A stretch of DNA of 64,000 bases from Dromaius novaehollandiae (lineage: Eukaryota > Chordata > Aves > Casuariiformes > Dromaiidae), in assembly GCF_036370855.1 (NCBI RefSeq), contig NC_088110.1, positions 21,137,501 through 21,201,500 on the forward strand, in the 5' to 3' direction. Numbering within the stretch: the stretch's first letter is position 1; every line of letters begins with the position of its first letter. Under the pieces are notes generated by a model, which did not search any database, had not been told where the DNA came from, and saw only the letters and a program-made list of their open reading frames with translations. This document shows positions 1-13,140 of this stretch, in pieces. The translations under genes were made by a program, and so were the position numbers.

Positions 1-3000
1 GCATTTAACCTAAAAGAAGGGCAGCTGTTATGCTGTCCTGTTTAGTATGGTTTGACCTGATCTATATGGTTTGTAGCCTGGCCCTGGATTGTCCCCCGAG
101 TGCAGGGAGCGTTGCGCTTTACCCCTCTGTTTTACTGCCATTCTGCACAAAATTTATTTTCTTTTATGTAAGAGAGAAGTCATAGACACAGAAAGGGCTA
201 AAGAGGTGAATGTTTTCTTGGACTCGCTGAGCAAGCTCTTGTTGTTGCTAGCCTGTGGCAACCTGAGGGGGATGCTTGACTGGGGATGACACTGCTGTGA
301 CAGAAAAGACACAGTCTTTTTCTGGCTAGATTTTTTTTTTTTCTAGATGCTGTTTGCTGACTTTCCTACACTGCACTGCTTTTCTATTTGCCCTCTTTGC
401 AGTGGATCAGGCTTTTGTGGCCTTTTGATTCCTCATTGCTCTTGTGTCTGAGATGCAGCTCTTCAGGAGAGACTGATGCTCACTTGAATGTGGCTATTCC
501 TGAGAATCCCTGAGAGGTAGAGCAGGATTTAATGCAGGCTCAAGGTGAGACTCTAGAGTGAATGTGCTTTCTTAATTGAGCCAGGTGTACAGCATGGCTT
601 TAGTGAGGGAAACTGAAAGCAGCCATTGCTCAGGCATTGTATTAGAACTTGCACTCCTTTAAGTGGCTCTAAAAGTTTGTAGATCATCCTTACTTTCACT
701 GTGTTCCTGTGATGGCTTTTTTCTTCTTTCCTGTGATCTTGGAGTGAATCTGACCAAATACTATAGACTTTTAGTACAATGAGAACCAGGAAGAATTAGG
801 AGATATCGTTGCTGTAGTATAAAATACTGGGGTATGCCTTTGATCTGACTGCATTGTCAGCAGAGCCAGAGCTCGAGATCTCTTGTTCTCCCTCGTGCGT
901 GAGGGTCTACAGTAATTTGGGTACAATAGTCTGCTTGAACTCTTCTTGCTGCCCTCTAGGTGGGAGTGATGAAGGCCCACGTTTAAGGGAATTACGTAAG
1001 TGGTCAGACTACTCACCCATACAGCACTATACCTAGATGTTTAGAGTGGAAAGCAGCTCAGGATGCTTGTTCTGCAATGGTGTCCCCACAACATCTACAC
1101 AAAAAAGCAGCTCTTCACAGCTTAGGTGGCTGGCCTAGGAGAGCTCTGAATGAGCAAATGCAAACCAGGTCTCCTATTTAAGCAGCTGAGTAGGGTTTTT
1201 TTTTCCTGTTTAGCTGTTAAACTTTTCCAGCTTTAAGATGGAAGCAGTATTCTTTGTAGGTTTTGTACCACCTCCCCTCAAAACTAATGAAATTTTCCAT
1301 CTGCCCTTGCCTAAGCACTCTAACTCCTTATTTATGCTAACAATAATTTTTGAACTGCACTGAAGCACCACTTAGCACTTATTGCCTCGGGGAATGGGGG
1401 AAAAAAAAAATACTGTGAATGACTCTAGCCTCTGTGTATTATCAAGCCTTATTGTATCTATATTCCTACCGTCTGATGCTAAGGAGTATCAGATTGCACT
1501 GTACAGATGTTCAGAGCCTCACATTGCAGTAATGATGAGATTTTCACTCGGCTGCATAGTACTACTGTGCTGGTTTAAGTCTGCTTTTTCATGCACATTT
1601 TGCATCGGTGTATTGTACTCTTCTGCATACTGGGAAAAAAATGAGGAGATAAACCTTGGTCTGAATCTGTGAAGTAGTGAACTCTGAGATTCCTGGCTGT
1701 GAAACTTCATCCATGATTTGGACCTCTCATTCAAAGGTGTAAATCATGTTTTGGTTTAAACCATTGCATGCATAGAATGCATGTAAATAAACCTGCGGCT
1801 ACTTTTTTGGCTTTTATTAGGTAAGAAACTATTGAACTTTCTGAAGTAACCTTATGGAAGACTATCAGATAAATGAATTAACACTTACAAACTCAATTGC
1901 ATAGTTTTTGTGGTCTGTTTATTATTTGAACTGTTAGATTTTTTTTCTTAAGTTGGTTGTGTGCGGGGCTCCACATCTGTGGCAGCAGAAGCAGAGTGGG
2001 TGGCCCAGCCTTAGGGCTTTCCGTCTCCTTACCATAGCAGGTCACCCCTGCAGGAGATGCGTCTGATTGTGGAGCCGTGCTACGAACTAGCTCAGGACAA
2101 AAATACAGCTGCCTCATTTCTGGGGAATAAAAGCAACAAATTGCTCAAGTCCAGACCAGTTTCCCTGCATAGCCCCAAGCTGTGTGCACTTACAAGTGTA
2201 ATTCATTTGCTCTGGCTGTGCAACATAGCACTGGTACCCAGCATATCTCTTCTGGTGATAATACTCTACATTTATAAGGTAACCTGTGTCCAGGGTATCT
2301 TTCCTCCCAGTTTGTGTGATTATGAAAAATTCCAAGGTAACTCCACAAATGTGCATCTAAATGACTCAACACTAAAATGCTCAACCACCCACTGGGATTT
2401 AGCATAGTAATCAGTTTAAGAACATTCTATACTGAAAAATGATTAAATGTTTCCTATATATTCAGCTCCCCAAGGTTTTCTAGGGCTTTTACACTGATAT
2501 GAGAATAAAGCTTTAATCAAAAGACTGAAGTTTAAAACAAGAAAAGTCTCTACAATACAGTGCTATTGTTCTAATAATTGCTTTATACTTTAAGTAGGCA
2601 TTTTTCTTTTGCTCACCTTCTCCTATGCACATGAAAATAGCAAATTTCAGAGTGAAACTTTTTGCATAGTGATGGTGGTGTAATGTAGCAAATGAATGTC
2701 CAGAGCACTACCCGAAGGAGCAATACTTGCTCACAGGGAGTGCTTTCCTTTGGATGTTTTTCTGACAAGTTTTGTCTTGTTTGCCTGGTAATGGGAGCAG
2801 CTGCTGAAGAGTAACATCAGTGCTGAATCACTGACAAGTTGCTATTAATGAGATGCTGCTAACTTATATATATATATTTCAGACTCTAACTTCTGTGAAA
2901 AGATACTGTCCAGTGGTCTGAGCATAATCCCAGAAGTCAGGGCTTTCTACTGTGCTTTAGATGTCAACAGCATTTTAGATAATTCACTATTTGTTATTGT

Positions 3001-6000
3001 AGTGCCTATTAAATATGTTCTGTTTTCTGCAAAATGAGAACACTTTTCTCAGTATCTACTGTAGTAAGAACTAATGCTGGGCTTTTAGAGATGATATCAA
3101 GCCTTTACTGCATGTTGCATTAAAAAAAAAAAAAAAAAAAAACTTGAAAATTAAGCTTGACGAAGCAGTAGTGAAGTGTGGCATATGCTAGAAGTGATTG
3201 ATCATGTTTTGGAGTAGAGATTAGACAGTCCTGAAATCAAGCAATAGAGATGAAACCAGCAGTGATCTTGTGCTTTGGGTGTGTGTGTGTTTTGTTTTGT
3301 TCTTAAGTCTAGGAAAAAGAAATGATCTCATATGCTGTAAGAACTTCTTTTAATATTGAAGTTAGTCTGGGTAATATGTTAACATGACAGCTATCTTGCT
3401 AGCTTTTTCCTTCTCTATCCTATAAATAAAAACACATAAACAGCCAGAATTATGCTTTGCTTTTACTATTCTGAGGATGTCTCTTTCTGGGAGTTAGGAT
3501 TGTCAAGTCCTTGCCAGAGGTAATAATTACGTGAACAAAAACTCCTTTATTTAGCCCCTAGAAATGTATTTGCCTTGTTAACGGTTCCCAGTAGACATCT
3601 GGAAAGTTTACCTCTGTTATGAATTGTAGGTGGGGAGAGAAGAAACAGAGATGGGGAAAAAAGGGAATTTCTGGAAAAGTGGGGTTTGTTCACCCCAGCC
3701 TGTGACCTACTGTCTAGGGTTATGAAGTTTTATTATGATGGTAATCACCTACTTGACGGGATTATTGATCAACGAGCCTTAATGTCCTGTGTAATGAGCT
3801 CATGAGCACTAATTGTTTCAGTATGGATTTTTATTTGGTATTAAGGTAGCCACTGAAACAAGCTTGGTAGTTTATATAATTGATCTACTTAGAGGGAACC
3901 AAATGCTGAATCAACTAACTGCGGCATATAAAAAATCGTAATTTACTTCTGCCAAGAAAATTACTTTCTGCTATAGAATAATCATTACTGAAAAGCTGTG
4001 AGTTATAACAGTTGTAGTGAAATATCTTACTTTAAAGGTTCTTGAAACAGTCTTTTGCCTGCCTTCCCTTCATACCTCATACTTTCTTCTAAAAAATAAA
4101 GCAGTGCTCATTGATGAATCCTATAATAAAAATGTTTTCTGGCACAAACATACATACACAATTCTGATCCAGAGCTTATTAAAATAATTGAAATCTATCT
4201 GTTGCCTTAGCAGGCTTTAGATTAGACCTGTACAGTAGTGGTTATTTGTGTGGAGGAAAGTGAGTAGGGGCAGGAAGGCAGCAGGGGATCCCGGAGCTTT
4301 TCATTAGAGTAAGCTCATTTATAACGGTGGCAGCTACATCCTTGTGCAGGTGGACAAATAGATGCTGCAGCCTGACCTAAAATGTCAAAGCTCTGACATA
4401 ATCATTCTCCAAAGATGTACTAGAGCATTTTTTTAGTTAGCTTTTGATATGTAAAATCTAAACATCTTATGGAGGGTTTTTGTTATACAGAACAGTTTCC
4501 AGTTTGCACATTTTCTTCCCATGTAAAAAGCATTTGAGCATTTTTCAGATCGGATAGTGTAATTGCACATCCATTGAGTTTTGTGTGAACTTAGCAATTG
4601 ATTCGAAGTTAAACAAAAGATGATGTGTGTGGAGAGAGGAAATTAAAATTTTATTAGGTTCAGCAGCATCAATCCTGATATATTTTCTACTTTATCTTTC
4701 AGCCTGAATTAAAAAATGCTGCTGTTCTTGACTAATTTTATTATTTTATAACTTGCTTGAAAAATGCATGTAAGATTTAGATGCTCAGCGGTTTTTGCAA
4801 ATGTTGACCTGTGGGTGTCAATTTAAATTGCAACAAGGTCAGATCTTCCACCCATGATTCATATAATTAAATGCTTCATAAAATTTGAAAAATAATACAC
4901 TAGAACTTACAGAGGGAACAGGACCTTTCTCAGCTGTTGAAAAAGCAATAAAATCTTAGTCTTTCCCTGCATAGGAACGATAACAAAAACCTTTTTGGCC
5001 ACTAACCTAACTTGATTTTAAGGACCATTTTATTTGCTTAAATGTGAAGACACTACTTTGCATATATGTGGCATGCATAACCTACAACTGGGTGTCAAAC
5101 TGTATAATGTGGTGCCTGATCTAATTTTTATAGAAAAATTTGATCTGCTATGTTTTTCTTATTTCCATATTTGATTGTCAATGACAGTAATAGTGACTGG
5201 GAAAAAAAGTGCAAATATGTTGTAGGAAAGCAAAGGTTCCCAAACCTACTTTGCAATGTTTCCAGAGTAATGGTGGCATTTGTTTAATACTATTAAATTC
5301 AAATGTTGTCCTAGAACAGTTCATAATCATCTAAAACAGTTGCTTTTCTGGCTCCAGCTAAAACTATTTTGGGAAAAAGTATTTTTAAATAGCTTTTTTG
5401 GTCAAACTGTTCTGGAATTGTAGTAAGTTATGAGTTCAGGGTGGAATGTTGGCAACTTTTATTAATGCACTACCTGCATTAAAATGGCTAAATGCCATCT
5501 CCACTTATGGGCTGGATTCACTGGGATTCCTCTGAACTGATGCCAGTTTAATTGAGATCTGTTGGGACTTCTGTCGTTCCCGAAGGATAATTGCAGCTAG
5601 CTGTAAGCACGCTGGTTGCCATGTGATGAAATAAATGACCTTTCCCTGTAGTTGCTATAGCATATTGCAAAAACCCACCAATCCATCAAATGTTGGCTGA
5701 TGTGAATGATTTTGTGTACGTGTTCTAGTTATCTGTAGGCTTGTTTGTGGTTTGGGATTACTTTTTATGTGAAGCATAGGTAGGTAACAAATCTTTTCTG
5801 TTTGTGTAAATATTGATCAGACCAAACATGCAAGTCCCATACTGATCAACAGGACTTTAATGTGGTGTTATCCATTCTGCTGACCTGCAGCCAGAAATTT
5901 TGGAGTTTGGTGGCACTGGGACAGAACTCCGTATTGTAAGCTATTAAACAGAAACTTTGGAAAATTTCTCTTCCACTTCTCCAACATTTAAAATTATTTA

Positions 6001-7084
6001 CATTTCAAAGTAAAACGGGTTACCCCTGTGTAAGTGAAATGGGATTATTTTGCTTTCTTAGATTGAGAAGACTGTCATGTAGCACTGGAGTCTTGGACAA
6101 AGGCTGAAACTCAAGTCTCAAGAGTATAAATGCCACATTAAAGTGGTATGTCATAAAACCTATGATAGGTTTTAAAGATGAAAGGCTAATTGACAAATGG
6201 CATTACTGTAATAGTCACAGTATAGCTGAATAAGGAAAGCTATTGAAAAGATTCTATAGTTTCAGCAGAAATATGCCCTAATTTAAGATACTGATTAAAG
6301 CATATGTACTTGTTACAGCTGCAAAGTTTTAGAATTAAGAAAAATCACATGCTGCTGATGTCTTCTAGAGCCCAGCTTCCAAAGGAAACATTTGAAGTTA
6401 CTGTGGAAGTCTCTTCATAAATACCAAAGTTGCATCAGTTCCCATAATATACATGAAGTGTGTGACAGTCATATCACTTGCCTTATATGTTGCCCTTTGA
6501 CCTTTCCTTCCCAAAAGTTCATGCAACATATAAGTGACACACAGCTATGCTTGGCCTGTGCAGCCCCCTGGGGAGGGAGGGAACAGTCATGACTGTAATC
6601 TTTGATCCTCAGAATCACTAATTTATAGTTGCAGATTGATGTATTGCAACAGCTGTGAAGCTGCCATTAACCTTTGATTAGATCAGCTGAAATTAGTCTG
6701 TTGGTTTTTGGCTCAACTGCCTGAGGCTGGTGTCCGTGCATCACTACATTTGGTACTAGCTGATGTGGTCTGCACCTAGCAAAGCTCCAAAGAGGCAAAA
6801 CAGCTATAAATATCTTTGTTAATCAGAGGCAGGATGTGACTCTCCTGTCTTGCAAACATTTTTCATTATTTTAAAAACAAATGTTCTGCTCTGACTAAAA
6901 CAAGGTATCTGTCTTGAGTTTTGTGAGAAAGAAATGTGAATAATCTGTAGCTGCATAGCCTGGGCCCTCCATTAATATGTGGAAGATAAAGGCTGACTTC
7001 TCTGACTCAGAGGAATATTTGTTTTATGCAAAGTGGAATGGCATCAGTATGAGAAATTGAAGATCTATGTCATCTGTCTGGGTT
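1..7084. other. Non-coding stretch without recognised gene
   Basis: AT-rich sequence with only short open frames, none recognised. It holds an A21 tract at 3122-3142 and a short GT run near 3279-3290. I see no exon, RNA gene or clear element. A hand tally of 5401-5640 gives A62 C44 G58 T76 on the plus strand. Confidence 0.6.
3122..3142 (+). repeat. A21 homopolymer
   Basis: Twenty-one consecutive A, preceded by unremarkable sequence. No attached retroposon was recognised. Confidence 0.85.
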
Positions 7085-7165
7085 TAGACACTTAAGTCTG
7101 ATACCAAGGCTCTGGGTTCAATCCAGTACAACAGGGCATTGAATTTGTTGTCTTAGCTGTGGCAT
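7085..7165 (+). mobile_element. Possible tRNA-derived SINE head
   Basis: 'ggctctgggttcaatccagt' contains GGTTCAATCC, close to the RNA polymerase III B box GGTTCGANTCC, and can form a 4-bp CTGG/CCAG stem around the loop. The neighbourhood fits a decayed MIR-type head better than a tRNA: no acceptor stem, D arm or anticodon arm can be drawn. Confidence 0.25.
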
Positions 7166-8129
7166 TATTGGGTATTTTGGCCAGATACTCCATTATGGTG
7201 TTGAAGTTTTCAAGAAATTGGTATGTATTTTTGCAGAAAGAATTGCTGACCTTCATGAATTTAAGTTCTGATGGAAAAAAGAAAAGAAATTGGAAAGCTG
7301 TGACAGTTTTAGTGTTAAGCCTTGATGTGTTTAAGGTGGAGAGAGGAGGGAGAGGCAACTCAGGAGAAATATGAGCTGCTTTTAACAGTATTGTATTTGT
7401 TAGCATAAACAGAGGAAGTTTCTGCAGTTGCCAGATCAGCACCTTTTGGTGGCCTAAGTTCACATGAGTTAAAAATGGTTTTCATTTATAGTGATACACA
7501 CAGAATAGCACATTAAACCATGGAGCTGGAAAACAAACAACAAAGGATAGATCTCTGCTATACTTTGTGTGTTTAACTGCTGTATGTGAAGTGGCTTTGA
7601 GGAGTTGAAATCATTTTGAATTCATCTTTTGTTTTTCAATAAATAGTCTCTTTTCAGTGAGAATATAGTTCTCAGTTGAAAATTTAAATAAAAATTTCAC
7701 ATTACTCCCTGTAGTTAACATAACAAATCAGAACAAACTTGGATCCTGTCCAGATGTTTCTCAGTAGCGGGTTCTACGTGTGTGTTCATCAAACTCCTTG
7801 CTGGACAACTTGAAGAGAAAAAGTAAATCTCAGAAATATCTCACCCAGCCATCACTTTATAGAGATCAACTTGCCAAGGTTTTCTCTTGAATTTTTGTTT
7901 TAAAATACAAATTTTGATAGTGTTAGTGCTATTTGGCAAATTGGTAATCTCTGCTAATATAGATGATAATTGTGGGGGTCAATGCATACTTCATGGGCTA
8001 GTGGGTGAAGAAAAGAGCATGGGAAAGCAATATCCCAAAACTGAGGAGGATGCAAGCATTTTTGAACCTTTGATATAAATTCCTTGTTCTAATTCTGTTG
8101 CTTGCTTTGACTTCTAGACTAATTGGAAA

Positions 8130-8885
8130 GATGTAGTCCGTTGGAAATATGGTGGACACGTTGCCCTGGTTTGACTGTCACTAGGAGTATATTAGTAATA
8201 AGAGAAATACTAAGGAAAATGTTGGCCTATTACCTGAAGAAAAGGTAGGCTTGTACACTTCCTTGCTTGTATCTTTTTTTGTCATCCTTTGCCAAAAAGA
8301 TTACTTACAATGGGATGGCTAACCCTTACTACAAGAAGGGTGTCCCCACCTAAAGTAGGCAAAGAAGAGGTTAAAGAATGCTTATGTAAGTTAGTTTTTC
8401 AAGTGAGACAGGCATGACAAACCTCTTTTTTGAGATTGCTTTAGTCAGTGTTAGTGATTGTTTGAGAACTGATGGAGAAAGGATGAGGTGCCAGAAATGC
8501 TAGAAAAGGGATAATTATACCCAGAGGGCCCAGGGAAATGATGGGCCACTCAGCTGAACTTTGCTTCCTAGAAAAGTACTGAAAAAATTACTGAACTACT
8601 GTGAAAATAGATTTGTCAGGAACAAATTTCAGAACATTGTCTCTTGCTCATCCCTTACTTCTCTATCTAGTTGCTTTGCTTGACAGCACAAAAGCTTTTT
8701 GGCTACAGGAGAAACAGAGGATGTTATATTTTGACTTCAGCAAGATTTTGGAAGCTATCCTAATGGCATTTTCAAAAGGGAAGTGGAAGAAGTATGTACA
8801 AGACAAATCTACTGTTGGATGGAAAACTGGTTGGAAAAACGCATGTGGAGTGCAGAATCCCATTCTGGCTTTTTTAATCTGTTAG
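8130..8885 (+). mobile_element. Degraded CR1 LINE fragment (reverse-transcriptase region)
   Basis: Two blocks resemble CR1 ORF2 as I remember it. Around 8440-8580, 'gagaactgatggagaaaggatgag' is followed by a run like 'cccagggaaatgatgggcc', corresponding to the CR1 stretch before the NYRPVSL motif. Around 8720-8845 the translation gives YFDFSK and later WKTGWKN, degenerate forms of the RT motifs LDFSKAFD and W..NWL. The frame is broken by stops and small shifts, so the copy is dead and old. The 5' edge is uncertain and no 3' end of this copy was found. Identification rests on memory of the family. Confidence 0.6.
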
Positions 8886-11800
8886 TAATGAGTAAGGATG
8901 TCTGTCCTGAGTCATGAGATGCTGAATGAACAGTCCTTTCTCTAGCTCATACAAAATGCTTTAAATAGGCTGTTTGTTTTGATTCAAGGATTTTGATGGT
9001 CTCCTGCAGCTTTTTTTGTGCTTTCTCAGTAGTTTTGGAGGTGGGAATCCACATACTGCTTTTAAGTGATGTATAAGGCACAACATTTTTGCACAGGTGT
9101 TACAAGATACAACATCACTCCAGAAGAATCATGGGGATATAAGGACAAATCTGGCCACAACAGTGATATCCATCTTGTAAAAATACAAACTTGGGCATAT
9201 CTGGCAAACTGCGACTGTGCTGGAAATCCAGAAACTTAATCTGAGCTGTCATCACAAGACTTCTTTTAGAAGTATCTTTTATTGCTCTGGTAGTTCTAAA
9301 AGGTTTTGAGTTTTTAATGTTGAAAACCTGGAAGATTAAAATGAGAGGCAGAACTTTTCTTGGTTAAATCCATGGACTTTACTCCCTGAGGTCTGAACAG
9401 TGTGCCCAGCCCCTTCTGGGTCCAAGCGAAAAAGAGCATGTTCGTTTTAGCAGATTTCTAAAAGCTAAATGTTGAAGTGACTTCAAAGCTGGGTGGTGTG
9501 TGTGCAGTTTGTATCTGTATAGGTACCAATGCTGGATTTGAGGAGTCTTGCCTTTTTGCTGCAGTATTAGTGTTACCTGCAGGTGTGGGCGGGCTGCAGG
9601 CAGAACTGGAGATGAACTGGCTCCAGTAGTGCTGACTGGGCCTGAAGTGTGGGGGAGTTCCTGCAGCTCAGGTGGCCCCTCTAGTTAGGCAAGTGCTTGC
9701 CCAGAGCCCCAGGCAGGCTGTGCTGACCCAGAATTGTCCTGGCTGTGCTACTGTCAGTCCATGCAACAGTTGTGTATTTGCACAAGCTGCACTCACACAC
9801 TGAGCTTAAGATTTTCTGAACTTGTTTGCTGTTTGATATGTTTAAGGATTATGAGCTGAATAATGCAGTGATCAGTCAACTCCTTCCCCTTGAACCTTCT
9901 TTCCTGTATCAGGAGGCTCAGGCCCTTGCTGTCTTGCATTTAGGCCTCTGAACTGACATGTGCAGCAGTGAAGAGTGCTTATAGCAGGACTAGTGCAAAG
10001 GTGTGGGTTTCCTCAAAGCTGCATTTAGTTTGGCAGCTTTATTATTCCACCCTGTCTGTTCCACCTGGGCTGAAACCCCACCTCACTTCTCAGCTTTTCT
10101 TCAGCTGTCATCTGGTATGCCACTGACCAAACAGCCAGTGCAATTCAGAGGAGAGGGAGGGTATCACTGATGGGAGAAGCTCAGCTTCTGTCACTGCTAG
10201 AGCCTTAAAACTTCAAACAGACATCAAGAACCTTAAATTCAATGCCTCTTATCTAGATTTAAAAATAGATCCAACCACCTGACTGTGAGAAATGGGCTTT
10301 TTCTGCAGACTTGAGTGCAAAGTAATTGTGTTTTGATGGACATAATTTTCATCAATAAATCATTAAATTTTTTGGACCCTGTTCTGATGCATTTATAAAG
10401 GCCTTATAACTTCTTGGCAAACATTTATCTCAAGTTTATGGAAACTACCATTTGGATATACTGCAATGGAGTCTTTATGCTGACATTAAAAGCTTATGGG
10501 AATATTTTTTGGAATATCAGTTTTCAGCTAGGTAAGCATTGGTCATTCTTTCCACACTTGCTTCTTTGCTAATAATGTCCATCTGTATGTTTCAAACCTT
10601 TAATATAATTTATTGCCTTTAGTTTTTGATTACTTGCCAGGAATTGGGTCTCTGAAATTCAGTTCCAGCACTGCCTGAATCGTTTGATGTTGTCTAATTA
10701 CTTTGTGCCTTGGTGCATCTCTGAGAAATAGGTATTAAAGGTCTTCAGAGTAGGAGAGAGGAACTGGCTTATGCTAAACAATTACGGAGCTTGTTGAGGC
10801 TGCTTAGATGAAAGCAATCAAATGCTCTGTCTCTTGCCACTGTTTTCTGGTTGATATGTGGTTCTTCTTGTTAGCTATTGTTTTAAGCTTAAAAGGTTTT
10901 AATAAAAGTACAAGTTTCAGGGTGTTGCAATACTTAAAAATCCAGATAGTCTGCATTCATCTGCCTGTTCTCATCCGAAGGATGTTATTCGTGGTGAGAC
11001 TTCAACTCTTGATAATATTTTGGGGCTCTTAAATGAGGCTCATCAATTGCTGATGTCTCAAGAAAACTCCAGGGACTTCTTTGTTGCCAACCTTCCTTCT
11101 CAAGTTAAGGAAACTCAAGCTGAGATGTTGCTTTTCCTCCTCCTATGGATCAGGAAAGCAACTTAGTGTCACTTTCTTTTTTTTCCCCAAGAAACTGAAT
11201 ATTAATTAGGCAATTTCCTTTCCATGTCAATGTGGAGGCTTTCCATGGATCTGGCTTATTTCAGACTGAGACTGGCTATGCTGTAATTTTCCAATCCTTA
11301 ATACTCCCAGATGTATAGTAACAGGTATCTATATTGTTCTCATAGCTGTTAGCAGGAGAAGGGCCATAAGCATTTACAGCTTCATTTTCCCTTACTATGG
11401 TTTTCTCCTTGAATGGTTCTGCATCTTGGGGCTTTTGGGTTCATATTGTCAGCAAATATCATCTGACTTGGGGCCTCTACAGGGAACACAGGATGCGTCA
11501 TGGGAAAGACCTTCTAAAATAGTATTGCATCTGTCATAAGAGCACTGCTGTAGGGCTTGGATTAATCTTTAAAGACACCCCAAGGGAACTGGGTGAGCTA
11601 CAGCATGAAGAGGGAAGCTGGGGGACCATGACATTGCCATGTAATGGCCTGCTCTAAGCAGCACAACTAGCAGATTTGCAGCCACCTCATCATCCTCTCA
11701 GTCTGTCTGCTTCTGATCTGTCGTGGGTTTTTCTGCAAAGTCCTCTTCCTCTATCAGTATGCTGTGAAGCTGCTCACCTTATAGTCCTCCTTTCATGCCA

Positions 11801-13067
11801 GATTCTGCTCTGGCTGCTGCATTCAGACCCTCTGCTTCAGCGACAGCCTCAGGTTTAATGCAGCAACTTCTGCTGTGCTCTTATTGCTGAGGTGCTGCAG
11901 CTCTCTGCATGCAGGTGGGTGCTGTCTGTCCCCTCAATACCTACAAATAGCTCTCCTCTGACTTACCATTTCTGCTGTTTAAGGGCCCGGCCTTAATGCT
12001 AGTGGGTTTTATTTGAATAACTGTCTGTAAGAATTGTGATTCCTTCTAGGAAACTGCTACTATAAGGCTTTGGCATTGCTATGCAAAGTGACTGTTACTT
12101 CTGAGCTGCTTTCCCATCACTCTGTTCATTCTGCAGATGGCAATAGCTCAAAGTCTGTCAGGCATTCACAGGCTTCAGGCTAATCCTTGTGATAGCACAT
12201 TTCTCCTCGACCAAGAATGCTTTTGCAAATCTTGAGGTTGCTGCCTTCCAGCCCTGTGAAGTGCTTTTATAGAAATCTAAAGGTTTTCTGCAGCGCGCAC
12301 ACAATCATTCAGACACAGGCAGTCAGGCCTCAGCTTCCTTCTGCCCCTGTCATAGGTGACAATGTAATGCTATGTTTTTGTGACATTTTTTATAAAAAGA
12401 TAAAGATATAGCATTACCTATTGATAGCAGTGGTCTCTGTGCTGCTCATGTCAGTGTCCTCCGTAGGAAGGTGGGAAGCTGCGTGTGAGACAGGGATTTG
12501 GTTACCTAGAAACCAAATTGTAAGGGAAAACTGGCCTTTCAGGAGCTTGAGCTGAAATGTAATATCTGCCATACTCCAATTTTTGCTTTGGTGTGTGCTG
12601 ATGTTGCTAGTCTGAACGAGATGTATGGGTTCCCTCTGCCTCTTCCCAAATACTTTTCAGTTTGCTAAGCTACTTATTTTTCTATTCTCCTTAAAGACCT
12701 AATGTCTTTCAAAACAGATTTTTCTATTAAAACACCACTGAAGAAATACAATGAAAGGAAGGGGAAAAGCCTGTATCTCTTCCAACTGGCAGAGGAGTGC
12801 CTCGTTCTGCCTTCCTAGTGCCTATGAGATGCCTAAGGTCTTTCTGTATCTGCCTATTCTAGCATCTGTTTGTTGGCTAGGACCTGCTCTGGACTCGAGG
12901 ATTTTTGCTATTTTCTTAAATGCTAATCCTTGATCAGAAGGGTTTCAGCTGCATCATATACCTAGTGTGGTAAGGTGCCCTCTAGAAAACCTGGTTTCAT
13001 TCAAGCCCTTGTTATATCATACAAATGAAGGAACTGGAATTATACTATACTTTTTTAAAGGGTGGGG

Positions 13068-13140
13068 GGTGTCTGTGTCTATATGTACATAGGTGCATAT
13101 GTGTGTGTATATGGGCGTGTGTATCTTGTGTATGTGTTCC
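13068..13140. repeat. GT-rich low-complexity tract
   Basis: An interrupted TG/TA-rich purine-pyrimidine alternating run ('atgtgtgtgtatatgggcgt' and similar). It may be a decayed (GT)n microsatellite. Confidence 0.7.

Noticed and set aside
3122-3142. Processed pseudogene or retroposon ending in the A21 tract.
   Set aside because: No poly(A) signal, coding body or target-site duplication was found next to it; the same holds for the A27 tract at 26437.
7085-7165. tRNA gene suggested by a B-box-like GGTTCAATCC.
   Set aside because: No acceptor, D or anticodon stems can be drawn; a decayed SINE head is more likely.
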